A DNA stretch of 64,000 bases, taken from positions 407,990-471,989 of the forward strand of contig CAWFRG010000009.1 in the NCBI GenBank assembly GCA_963818205.1, written 5' to 3'. The position numbers were made by a program, and so were the translations under genes. This document shows, piece by piece, positions 53,086 to 61,742 of this stretch (position 1 is the first letter of the stretch; each line of letters opens with the position of its first letter). The notes under the pieces were generated by a model. The model was not told where the DNA came from and did no database searches. It saw only the letters and a list, made by a program, of their open reading frames with translations. This DNA is from CAVVYV01 sp963818205 (GTDB lineage: Bacteria; Actinomycetota; Thermoleophilia; Solirubrobacterales; 70-9).

Positions 53086-53481
53086 ATGTTCCTCCTCGCC
53101 GACTACACGTTTGGGCAAGGTTTGCTGACGGTGCTCGCCGTGTTTCTCTTCGCGGCATGGCTCGTCGTCCTGTTCACCATCCTCAGCGACCTGTTCCGCG
53201 ATCACGGGCTCTCGGGCTGGGCGAAGGCAGCGTGGGTCCTCTTTCTGATCTTCGTTCCCTTCCTGGCGGCCCTCGTCTACCTGATCGCGCGAGGCCAGGG
53301 CATGAGCGAGCGGGCACTCAAGCAGGAGGAGGAGGCCAAGCAGCAACTGGACACCTACGTACGCGAGACCGCCGGCGCCGGTTCGACCGCTGACGAGCTG
53401 GCGAAGCTCGGGGAGCTGCGTGACAAGGGGACGATCTCAGCCGAGGACTTCGAGCGCGCGAAGGCCAAGCTGCTCTCCTAG
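53086..53481 (+). CDS. PLDc_N plus SHOCT domain membrane protein
   Basis: 131 residues. A membrane helix (LLTVLAVFLFAAWLVVLFTI), the PLD-nuclease N-terminal segment LFRDHGLSGWAKAAWVLFLI, a second helix (FVPFLAALVYLIARG), and the C-terminal SHOCT motif ADELAKLGELRDKGTISAED-FERAKAKLL. Widespread actinobacterial envelope protein of unknown role. Followed by 157 bp with no gene. Confidence 0.85.
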   Translation: MFLLADYTFGQGLLTVLAVFLFAAWLVVLFTILSDLFRDHGLSGWAKAAWVLFLIFVPFLAALVYLIARGQGMSERALKQEEEAKQQLDTYVRETAGAGSTADELAKLGELRDKGTISAEDFERAKAKLLS

Positions 53482-53638
53482 AGGTTCGGTGCATGCAGGT
53501 ACCCCTATAGCGTCGCGCTCCAAGGAGGAATCTGAGGTCCTCTACACGCCGACCCAGTAGTAGCGGAGCTCCGCTGGGCAGGGGCGCGCCGCACCGTTAA
53601 TCACCCGAAAGTTGACCCGCTTCTAGTACTTTGGGTCG

Positions 53639-54586
53639 ATGGAATCGTCGGTAAGCACTCTGCGGGTGGGGGCGGAGACGTCCGCGGTGGTCGGCAACAC
53701 GCCGCTCGTCTCCCTGCCGCGCCTGGGGGCCGAGGTCGCCGGCGAGGTCGTCGCCAAGGTCGAGTACTTCAACCCCGGCGGCTCGGTCAAGGACCGGATC
53801 GGGGTGGCGATGATCGACAGCGCCGAGCGCGACGGCTTGATCGAGCGGGGGCGCTCGGTGATCGTCGAGCCGACCAGCGGCAACACCGGGATCGCGCTGG
53901 CGCTGGTCTGCGCGGCCCGTGACTACCGGTTGATCCTCACCCTGCCGGAGGGGATGAGCCGCGAGCGCACCGCCCTGCTTCGCACCTACGGCGCCGAGGT
54001 CCACGAGACGCCGTCCCTCGGGGGCATGCACGAGGCGGTCCAGCTCGCCGAGGACCTGGTCCGCGAACACGACGGCTTCATGCCCCAGCAGTTCTCGAAC
54101 CCCGCCAACCCCGAGATCCACCGCCGGACGACGGCGGAGGAGATCTGGCGCGATCTCGACGGCCAGGTCGACGCCTTCGTGTCCGGCGTCGGCACCGGGG
54201 GGACGATCACCGGCGTCGGCCAGGTGCTGAAGGAGCGGCGCCCCGAGATCCAGGTGTTCGCGGTCGAGCCGTCCGCCTCTCCCGTTCTCTCCGGAGGGAA
54301 GGCGGGGCCGCACAGGATCCAGGGAATCGGGGCCGGCTTCGTCCCCGAGGTGCTCGACCGATCGGTGATCGACGAGGTGATCGGGGTCAGCGACGAGGAC
54401 GCGCTGAGGACCGCCCGCGAGTCCGCCCAGCGGGAGGGCCTCCTGGTTGGGATCTCCGCCGGGGCGGCGATCCACGCGGCGCTCGAGGTCGCCGGCCGCG
54501 AGGGGATGGCCGGCAAGCGTGTGGTCGTGGTCGTCCCCGACAGCGGTGAGCGCTATATGTCGCTTCCCTTCTTCGCGCCGGAGTAG
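53639..54586 (+). CDS. cysK: Cysteine synthase (O-acetylserine sulfhydrylase)
   Basis: PLP enzyme making Cys from O-acetylserine and sulfide. 315 residues. VGNTPLVSLPRL, KVEYFNPGGSVKDRIGVAMI (PLP Lys), EPTSGNTGIALALVCAA, GVGTGGTITGVGQVLK and VVVVPDSGERYMS are canonical. TACTTT (53627-53632) lies 6 nt before the ATG, the leaderless pattern. Followed by cysE 11 bp downstream, so the two form the Ser-to-Cys pathway. Confidence 0.95.
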   Translation: MESSVSTLRVGAETSAVVGNTPLVSLPRLGAEVAGEVVAKVEYFNPGGSVKDRIGVAMIDSAERDGLIERGRSVIVEPTSGNTGIALALVCAARDYRLILTLPEGMSRERTALLRTYGAEVHETPSLGGMHEAVQLAEDLVREHDGFMPQQFSNPANPEIHRRTTAEEIWRDLDGQVDAFVSGVGTGGTITGVGQVLKERRPEIQVFAVEPSASPVLSGGKAGPHRIQGIGAGFVPEVLDRSVIDEVIGVSDEDALRTARESAQREGLLVGISAGAAIHAALEVAGREGMAGKRVVVVVPDSGERYMSLPFFAPE

Positions 54587-54597
54587 CTTTCTCTTCA

Positions 54598-55335
54598 ATG
54601 CTTGGACTCGGCACACTCAGACGGGTGATCGGCGAGGTGACCTCCGACGTCACCTCTGCCCGCGACCGCGACCCCGCCGCCCAGGGAATCGGCGCCCTCG
54701 AGATCCTCTCCGGCTGGGCCGGCGTCCAGGCGCTGCTCGCCCATCGGGTCGCCCACGCGCTCTGGGAGAGCGAGGTGCCGTTCGCCCCCCGGGCGATCGC
54801 CTACACCAGCCGGGCGGTGACCGGGGTCGAGATCCATCCCGCCGCGAAGATCGGCTCGGAATTCTTCATCGACCATGGCTCCGGCGTGGTGATCGGCGAG
54901 ACCGCCGAGATCGGCGACCGGGTGACGCTCTACCAGGGGGTGACCCTCGGGGGCACCGGGTTCGCCCGCGGCAAGCGCCACCCGACCCTGGAGGACAACG
55001 TCACCGTCGGCTCCGGCGCGAAGCTGCTCGGCCCGGTGACGGTGGGCCGGAACGCCAAGGTCGGCGCGAACACGGTGGTGATCGAGGACGTCCCGCCCGA
55101 GACCACCGTGGTCGGCAACCCCGGCCACCCGGTCCGGGTCGAGGGCCGCCGGGTGGAGGGCCCCGACACCGACTGGATCCACCTCCCCGATCCGATCCAG
55201 GAGGCGATCAAGGAGCTCTCCGACCGGATCGCCGAGCTCGAGAAGCGACTCGGCGAGGACAGCAGCGATGAAGACGGCACCGCCGAGGTCACCGAGCTCC
55301 GCCCGAAGAAGGGGCCCTCCTCCGCGGGCGGCTGA
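54598..55335 (+). CDS. cysE: Serine O-acetyltransferase
   Basis: 245 residues. GALEILSGWAGVQALLAHRV and VTGVEIHPAAKIGSEFFIDH start the left-handed beta helix; DHGSGVVIGETAEIGDRVTL and YQGVTLGGTG carry the catalytic Asp/His. The C terminus carries a coiled, charged extension (IAELEKRLGEDSSDEDG) instead of the short CysK-binding Ile tail of E. coli, so the classical CysE-CysK complex is less certain here. Confidence 0.94.
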   Translation: MLGLGTLRRVIGEVTSDVTSARDRDPAAQGIGALEILSGWAGVQALLAHRVAHALWESEVPFAPRAIAYTSRAVTGVEIHPAAKIGSEFFIDHGSGVVIGETAEIGDRVTLYQGVTLGGTGFARGKRHPTLEDNVTVGSGAKLLGPVTVGRNAKVGANTVVIEDVPPETTVVGNPGHPVRVEGRRVEGPDTDWIHLPDPIQEAIKELSDRIAELEKRLGEDSSDEDGTAEVTELRPKKGPSSAGG

Positions 55336-55365
55336 ACCGGCGGGACCCGTGGTTATGCTCGGTTG

Positions 55366-58300
55366 GTGGCCCGAGCCGAGCAAGACCAAGAGATCGGAAC
55401 GGCTGAGAACGGCGCGATAGACGAGCCCGCCCTCGGCGCGCCGATCGAGGTCGGCGCCGACCAGGTCGAGCGCCTGCTGGCCGATCTCAACCCACCGCAG
55501 CGCGAGGCGGTCACCCACGGCGAGGGGCCGTTACTGGTGCTGGCGGGGGCGGGTTCGGGCAAGACCAGGGTGCTCACCCACCGGGTCGCCTGGCTGCTCG
55601 CGACCGGGCAGGCGCGGCCGAACGAGATCCTCGCGATCACCTTCACCAACAAGGCGGCCGAGGAGATGCGCGAGCGGGTCGCCTCGCTGGTCGGTGGAGT
55701 GTCCCGTCGGATGTGGGTGATGACCTTCCACGCCGCCTGCGCCCGGCTGCTCCGAATCGAGGCCGAGCGGCTCGGCTACACCAGCCGGTTCACGATCTAC
55801 GACGAGGCCGACTCGCTGCGGATGCTGAAGCGCTGCCTCGAGGAGCTCGAGGTCGACACCAAGCGCTATCCGCCGCGCGCGGTCCGGGCCCGGATCTCGG
55901 ACGCGAAGAACCAGCTGATCGACGCCGAGACCTACCAGGAGACCGGGGGCGGGCCGTTCGAGGAGATGGTCGGCCAGGTCTACCGCGCTCTACGAGCGCC
56001 GGATGCTCGAGTCGAACGCGATGGACTTCGACGACCTCCTGATGCGGACGGTGAACGTCCTCGAGCTGTTCGAGGACGTCCGCCGCCGCTACCGCGAGCG
56101 CTTCCGCTGGGTCCTCGTCGACGAGTACCAGGACACCAACCACGCCCAGTACCGGCTCCTCCAGCTGCTCTGCGGCGAGGACGGGAACTTGACGGTGGTC
56201 GGTGACGACAGCCAGTGCGTCCTCGAAGGGACTCAGATCACGATGGCTGACGGTTCCACGAAGGCAGTAGAGGACATCTCGATCGGCGAGGAGGTGTTGT
56301 CGAACTACGGGAGTGGCGACTTCCGGTCTGCACGCGTTCTGCGCACTCATCGCAGTGAGCGAAAGGGTGGTGTGCAGATCAGGACTGTTGGGGGCCGAGA
56401 GCTAACAACCTCGTATGAACACACGCACTTCGCGGGATACCGCGCGGGATTGACGCCACAGAAGCACTTGACCTACTTGATGTGGAGACGGGCAAAGGGG
56501 TTCCGAGTAGGGACGACCTCCGTGTACACCAACGCGCGCACACGCCACAAGTCCCGAATTGGTTTGGCCACCCGATGCATGCAAGAAGGTGCTGATGCAG
56601 CTTGGGTCATCTCTGACCACGAAAGCGAGTCCGAGGCCAGGAAGGAAGAGACCATTCTTTCCACTTACTACGGCCTGCCGCTTATCCCGTTCAACGCAAG
56701 AAAAAGCGCAACAGCAAACGGGGTGGTTGCCAACCAGGAACTGATCGACGAGGTCTTCAGGCGAGTCAATACGGAGCGAGCAGGCCATCAGCTGCTGTTC
56801 GATCAAGGACTGGACCTGAGGCACCCACACCACGCCGCCCAGGCAGCAAGCGGGTTTAGGCGAAAGCTGAACGTCTGCCTCTGTGGCGACAGGCGCGGCA
56901 AGACACCAATGCATCGCATCTCGATCTTCGGAGACGATGAAGTGGCTGCGGCCATCCTGCGGGACCTGGGCCTCAGCGTTCGTCCGGCGAGGACGGGCGC
57001 AAAGGGATGGCGACACGAGTCGGCTTTCTCTGAATTCGGTGAGCTGCAAGAGCGGCTCAAGCAGATAGTGAACGCGTTGGATCCGCAAGTTCGCTGGACT
57101 GCCCGCCTGGGTCGGAAGGAGCCGGGGCAGGGGAACTCGTTGCCATTCACCCCCGCTGCCTCAGTCAAGCCAGGAATGGCGATGTTCGCCGGTGACGGGA
57201 GCTTCGATGTTGTGGAGTCCGTCGAAACCCTGCCATTTGACCGTCCTCTCTACGACCTGGACGTCGAGCACACGCACAACTTCATCGCCAATGGCTTGAT
57301 CACGCACAACTCGATCTACGGCTTCCGCGGCGCCGACGTCCGCAACATCCTCGAGTTCGAGGACGACTTTCCGGAGGCCGCGGTCGTGAAGCTGGAGCAG
57401 AACTACCGCTCCACCCAGACGATCCTCTCGGCGGCGAACGCGGTGATCTCCCACAACCGCAGCGTCCGCGAGAAGCACCTCTGGACCGACCTCGGCGAGG
57501 GCGAGAAGATCAAGATCGCCGAGCTCGAGGACGAGCATGCCGAGGCGCGTTACGTCGCCGGCGAGATCGAGGGCCTGGTGGGGGAGGGCGAGCTCGACCG
57601 GGAGCAGATCGCGGTCTTCTACCGGACCAACGCCCACAGCCGGGTGCTGGAGGACATCCTGGTCCGCTACGAGCTCCCCTACCAGGTGATCGGGGGGACG
57701 AAGTTCTACGAGCGGGCCGAGATCAAGGACGCGGTCGCCTACCTCAATCTCCTGGTCAACCCCGCTGACGAGGTCAGCTTCTCGCGGGTGATCAACTCGC
57801 CGCGGCGGGGGATCGGCGACACCAGCCAGGGGCGGCTTCGTGCCCACGCGAACACCACCGGGCGGTCGATCTGGGAGGTCGCCCGGGAGCCCGAGAGCGT
57901 CCCCGGGTTGGGGGCGGCGGCGATCAAGTCGGTTCGCCTCTTCGTCGAGCTGATCGAGGGGCTGCGGGCCGAGTTCTCGACGGGCCCGGTCGCCGAGCTG
58001 CTGCGGCGCCCTGCTCGAGCGCTCGGGCTATCTCGACACGCTCCGCGCCGAGCGGACGATCGAGGCCGAGGGGCGGATCGAGAACCTCGAGGAACTGGTC
58101 GGGGTGGCGGGGGAGTTCGACGCGAACCGCCAAGTAGAGGGCGAGTCCGAGCTGGCTCCGCTGGAGGAGTTCCTTCAGGCGATCTCGCTCTACACCGACC
58201 AGGACGACCTCGACCGGGACGAGAGCAAGATCACCCTGATGACCCTCCACAACGCCAAGGGCCTCGAGTACGAGGCGGTCTTCATCATCGGCCTCGAGGA

Positions 58301-58727
58301 GGGCGTCTTCCCCCACTCGCGCTCGCTCGAGGAGGGAAACGAGGAGGAGGAGCGCCGCCTCTGCTACGTCGGGATCACCCGGGCGAAGCGGCGGCTTTGG
58401 CTCACCTACGCGCGCAGCCGGCGCCTCTTCGGCGGCCGCGAGACCAGCTTCCCCTCGCGATTCCTCTCCGAGATCCCCGAGGAGCTGGTGGAGCGGGAGG
58501 GGACCGAGGAGCAGGCGCTGACCGGCTGGTCGCTGGGAGGCCAAGGGGCGGCAGCCCCCGGGCCCGCACCCAGCTTTGCCACCGGCGACGACGTCGTCCA
58601 TGCCAGCTTCGGCGAGGGGGTGGTCACCTCGGTCGAGCCCGGCGGGGTGATCGTCGTCCGATTCGCCGGCGAGGGCGTCGAGCGCAAGCTGATGGCCGAC
58701 TACGCCCCCCTGCGGAAGGCGAGCTGA
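55366..58727 (+). CDS. pcrA: UvrD/PcrA-type DNA helicase interrupted by an intein; two frameshifts
   Basis: Superfamily 1A 3'-5' helicase. Motifs in order: LNPPQREAVTHGEG (Q), LAGAGSGKTRVLTHR (I, Walker A), ILAITFTNKAAEEMRERV (Ia), WVLVDEYQDTN (II), GDDSQ|SIYGFRGAD (III, split by the intein), KLEQNYRSTQTIL (IV), ITLMTLHNAKGLEYEAVF (V) and LCYVGITRAKRRLWL (VI). GTG 55366 lies 6 nt after TATGCT. Extra bases near 55985 and 58009 break the frame; restored, the helicase minus intein is about 755 residues, a normal PcrA length. Stop overlaps folD. Confidence 0.92.
56216..57310 (+). mobile_element. Intein in the PcrA/UvrD helicase (365 residues)
   Basis: Starts with Cys (CVLEGTQITMADGSTKAVED, block A), has block B around ELTTSYEHTHF, block F RPLYDLDVEHTHNFIANG and ends LITHN (block G), followed by Ser+1 of the host. 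The splice junction is Q|S in motif III. The centre (about residues 85-320) carries no LAGLIDADG or HNH signature that I can see; HRISIFGDDEVAAAILRDLG could be a degenerate endonuclease segment. Codon use and GC are clearly different from the flanking exteins. Confidence 0.92.
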
Positions 58728-59596
58728 TGGCCGCCCGGGTGATCGACGGCAAGGCGGTGGCCGAGGGCGTCCGGGAGCGGGTTCGCGACGAGGTCGGCGA
58801 GCTCGCGAGTGAGCTTGGCCGCCCGCCGGGGCTCGCCACGGTACTGGTCGGCGACGACCCGGCTTCGGCGATCTACGTGAGGCGCAAGCGCGAGGCTTGC
58901 GAGGAGGTCGGGATTCGCTCGATCCACCACGAGCCAGACGCCTCGATCCCGGAAAGCGAGCTGCTCGAGCTGGTTGCGGAGCTCAACGACTCCGACGAGG
59001 TCGACGGGATCCTGGTGCAGCTGCCGCTCCCGGAGGCGATCGACGCGGCCGCGGTGGTTGCCTCGATCTCTCCGGAGAAGGACGTAGACGGGCTGACGCC
59101 CGTGAGCGCCGGCCTCCTCGCCCGGGGCGAGCCGAGGCTGGTCCCGGCCACGCCTCGCGGAGTCATGGAGCTGCTCGCAGCGGCGGGAACCGACCCCTCG
59201 GGCAAGGAAGCGGTGATCGTCGGGCGCTCCAACCTGGTCGGCCGGCCGCTCGCCTCCCTGCTGCTCGGCGCTGACGCCACCGTGACGATCTGCCACAGCC
59301 GCACTCCGGACCTCGGTGAGGTCTGCCGGCGGGCGGAGATCCTGGTCGCCGCCGCGGGTCGAGCGAAGCTCGTCACCGCGGAGATGGTCCGGCCCGGCGC
59401 CACGGTGATCGACGTCGGCACAAATCGAGGCGAGGATGGGTTGGTCGGCGACGTCGACTTCGAGGCGGTCCGGGAGGTGGCGGGGGCGATCACCCCGGTG
59501 CCCGGTGGCGTCGGCCCGATGACGATCGCGATGCTGCTCGCCAACACGGTCCAGGCGGCCCGGGAGCGCGCCACCAAGGCCCCCGCATCCGGCTGA
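58727..59596 (+). CDS. folD: Methylenetetrahydrofolate dehydrogenase / methenyl-THF cyclohydrolase
   Basis: 289 residues. ATVLVGDDPASAIYVRRKRE (catalytic Lys/Tyr), DGILVQLPLPEAID, PEKDVDGLTPVSAG, AVIVGRSNLVGRPLASLLL (NADP site) and TPVPGGVGPMTIAMLLANTV are canonical. Start ATG overlaps the pcrA stop by one base, so expression is coupled to the helicase. Confidence 0.95.
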   Translation: MAARVIDGKAVAEGVRERVRDEVGELASELGRPPGLATVLVGDDPASAIYVRRKREACEEVGIRSIHHEPDASIPESELLELVAELNDSDEVDGILVQLPLPEAIDAAAVVASISPEKDVDGLTPVSAGLLARGEPRLVPATPRGVMELLAAAGTDPSGKEAVIVGRSNLVGRPLASLLLGADATVTICHSRTPDLGEVCRRAEILVAAAGRAKLVTAEMVRPGATVIDVGTNRGEDGLVGDVDFEAVREVAGAITPVPGGVGPMTIAMLLANTVQAARERATKAPASG

Positions 59597-59680
59597 ATCA
59601 CGCCCGCGGGCGTGCTTGAATCCGGGCCGTCCACTTTGCGAGTCCGTCTCGTGGCTCGTACCCGATAACGGAGGATCCCC

Positions 59681-60536
59681 TTGGACTTCTCACGGCTTCG
59701 GAACGGGGAAATCGTCGCTGCAATCAGCGGCCTCGCCCTCTTCATCTTCATGTTCTTCAACTGGTTCGGCGGTGGGATCGAGATCTCGACCGGCGGCACC
59801 CAGGATGTCCCGGGAATCGGGGAGATCCCGAGCGAGCCCTCGATCGAGGAGACCGGGGTCAGCGGCTGGGACTCCCTTGCCGACTTCTCCGGCTTCCTGA
59901 TCGCGCTCGCGGCGGTCTCAGGAGTGACCCTTGGGGCGCTGGCGGTGGCGGGCCGACGGATCAACTTGCCGTTCCAGCGGGGCGTCGGAACGCTGGTCCT
60001 CGGCATGCTCGCGGTGCTGCTGATCCTCTGGCGGATGCTCGCCAATCCGGGCGACCTCGAGATTGGGATCTTCCTCGGCCTGATCGCGGCGGCCGGGATC
60101 GCGATCGGCGCCTGGGTGGCCCTGCGCGAGGACGGCTTCGAGCCGCTCCTGAAGGTGCCCGGGGGACGGACCAAGGTCGGCCTCCGCGAGCGCGCCGGCG
60201 GCGACCCCAACGCCACGCCCCGCCACGGCGCCCAGCGGCGGCTCCAGCTCTGGCGGGAGCGCCGCGACGTCACGCTCGAGTGGGAGCGCCGCGAAGAAGA
60301 CTCGCTCGAGTGGGAGCACCGCGACGAAGCGTCGCTCGAGTGGGAGCGCCGCGAAGAAGTCCCAGTCCGGGGGGAGCAAGACGACGACCAAGCGAAGTAC
60401 CGCCTCCCGCGCCAAATCCAGCGGGTCCTCGCGGTCGAAGAGCTCGGGCTCGTCTCGCTCGAAGTCGAGCGGCTCTCGTTCGCGCTCCAAGGCGAGCGCG
60501 ACGCGCCGCAGCTCCTCCGGCGGGCGCAAGAAGTAG
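59681..60536 (+). CDS. Four-helix membrane protein with Ser/Lys/Arg-rich tail (paralogue 1), one frameshift
   Basis: TTG start with GGAGG 6 nt upstream. Membrane part: EIVAAISGLALFIFMFFNWF, LIALAAVSGVTLGALAVAG, GVGTLVLGMLAVLLILWRML, IGIFLGLIAAAGIAIGAWVA. After an extra C near 60225 the frame becomes PATAPSGGSSSGG and a tail of 10-residue units (RSSGSAAKKT, RSSGSTATKR) encoded by 30-bp tandem repeats, ending SSSGGRKK at 60536. The tail is predicted cytosolic, disordered and nucleic-acid-like in charge. Function unknown. Confidence 0.7.
60241..60360 (+). repeat. 30-bp tandem repeats (4 units) in the membrane-protein tail
   Basis: Units at 60241 (degenerate), 60271, 60301 and 60331, each containing CTCGAGTGGGAGC[G/A]CCGCG. 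Period exactly 30 bp, so repeat number can vary without changing frame. Confidence 0.8.
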
Positions 60537-60686
60537 CGACCCTCGCAGGATCCGGCCATCGTTGCCGCGCCGACCGCTTGGCCGTGGCGACGACGGGCCC
60601 GTATAGGGTGTTCGCGCAGGTCACACGACCCATGCCGGGCGCCAGACGCGCGCCGCGCGTCGACGGTCACGGCGGAAGGAGAGTGG

Positions 60687-61172
60687 ATGGATACAGCTAA
60701 CGTCGGGAGGGGAACGCTGATCGCAGGTGTATCGGGCGTCCTTCTCTTCATCTTCATGTTCTTTTCCTGGTTCGGAGTCGACGTCGAGAGCGCCATCCCC
60801 GCCGGCATCCCCGAGGACATCGCCAACCAGGCGATCGAGGAGAGCGGTGTGGACACCACCGCCAACGCCTGGCAGGCGTTCGACGTCATCGACCTGATCC
60901 TGCTGCTGGCGGTGATCGCTTCCGTCGGCTTCGCGATCATCGACATGAGCGGCGCCTCCGTGAGCCTGCCGGTGGCCGGCAGCGCCATTACCACCGGGAT
61001 CGGCGCGCTCGCCTTCCTACTGGTGCTCTATCGGCTGATCAATCCGCCGGACGATCTCGGGCGCGAGATCGGCATCTGGTTGGGTCTGCTCGCGACCGCC
61101 GGGATCACCTATGGCGGCTACGAAGGGATGCAAGAGGAGGGAGCGTCGTTCGGGGACGTCGCGCCCCGCTGA
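60687..61172 (+). CDS. Four-helix membrane protein (paralogue 2)
   Basis: 161 residues. GGAAGGAGA lies upstream of ATG 60687. TLIAGVSGVLLFIFMFFSWF matches the paralogue-1 start almost residue for residue; then an extracytoplasmic loop (VDVESAIPAGIPEDIANQAI), three more helices, and a short tail. INPPDDLGREIGIWLGLLAT corresponds to the fourth helix of paralogue 1. No catalytic motif; probable envelope protein. Confidence 0.75.
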   Translation: MDTANVGRGTLIAGVSGVLLFIFMFFSWFGVDVESAIPAGIPEDIANQAIEESGVDTTANAWQAFDVIDLILLLAVIASVGFAIIDMSGASVSLPVAGSAITTGIGALAFLLVLYRLINPPDDLGREIGIWLGLLATAGITYGGYEGMQEEGASFGDVAPR

Positions 61173-61200
61173 CCTCCCGTAAGAGCCAGTCGCTGTGAGC

Positions 61201-61232
61201 GGCCGCCCGAATGGGCGGCCGTTTCTTTTCTT
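61201..61232 (+). terminator. Rho-independent terminator between paralogues 2 and 3
   Basis: GGCCGCCC-gaat-GGGCGGCC, a perfect 8-bp stem, followed by GTTTCTTTTCTT. Ends the transcript before paralogue 3. Confidence 0.85.
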
Positions 61233-61268
61233 AACAGGTGGTCTGGGGGGGCGTGTAGGTTTCCGGGC

Positions 61269-61742
61269 ATGTCGGGGATGACACTGGGCCAGAGAATCGC
61301 CGCCATTTCCGCGGTGGCACTCGTGATCTCGCTGTTCCTGGCCTGGAGTGGAGTCGACGTCACGGAGGTTCCGGGGGTGCCCAACCCGCCGGCGGTCCCT
61401 GGTCTCGAGCAGGCGCAGGAGGCGGCGGAGAACGCGGTTTCGGTGACCGGCTGGGAGAGCCAGAACACGCTCGACATCTACCTTGCGATCGTGGCCGGGC
61501 TGGTCCTGATCGGGGCGGTGCTGACGATCAGCGGATCCCCGGGGGGTCTTCCGTTCGCCCCCGCAGCAGCGACGTTCCTGCTCGGCGTGATCGGGACGAT
61601 CCTGACGGTCTATGTGTTGATCGATGTGCCCGAAGGTACCGAGCGGAAGATCGGCATCTACCTCGCGACCGCGGCGGTCATCGGGGTAACGGTTGGCTCG
61701 TACCTACAGCTCCGCGACGAGGTGGCCGAGAGCTATCAGTGA
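61269..61742 (+). CDS. Four-helix membrane protein (paralogue 3)
   Basis: 157 residues. RIAAISAVALVISLFLAWSG, a Pro-rich loop (VPGVPNPPAVPGLEQAQ), WESQNTLDIYLAIVAGLVLI, FLLGVIGTILTVYVLIDVPE and GIYLATAAVIGVTVGSYLQL follow the same plan as paralogues 1 and 2. It converges on, and overlaps by about 65 bp, the GMC oxidoreductase frame. Confidence 0.75.
   Translation: MSGMTLGQRIAAISAVALVISLFLAWSGVDVTEVPGVPNPPAVPGLEQAQEAAENAVSVTGWESQNTLDIYLAIVAGLVLIGAVLTISGSPGGLPFAPAAATFLLGVIGTILTVYVLIDVPEGTERKIGIYLATAAVIGVTVGSYLQLRDEVAESYQ

Noticed and set aside
56470..57170. LAGLIDADG homing endonuclease in the intein
   Set aside because: No LAGLIDADG or HNH signature could be read; only a weakly similar segment HRISIFGDDEVAAAILRDLG.
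59918..60994. 358-codon minus frame with repeated LPLER units
   Set aside because: Antisense of the Ser/Lys/Arg tail repeats of paralogue 1; the plus-strand frame joins a real membrane domain.
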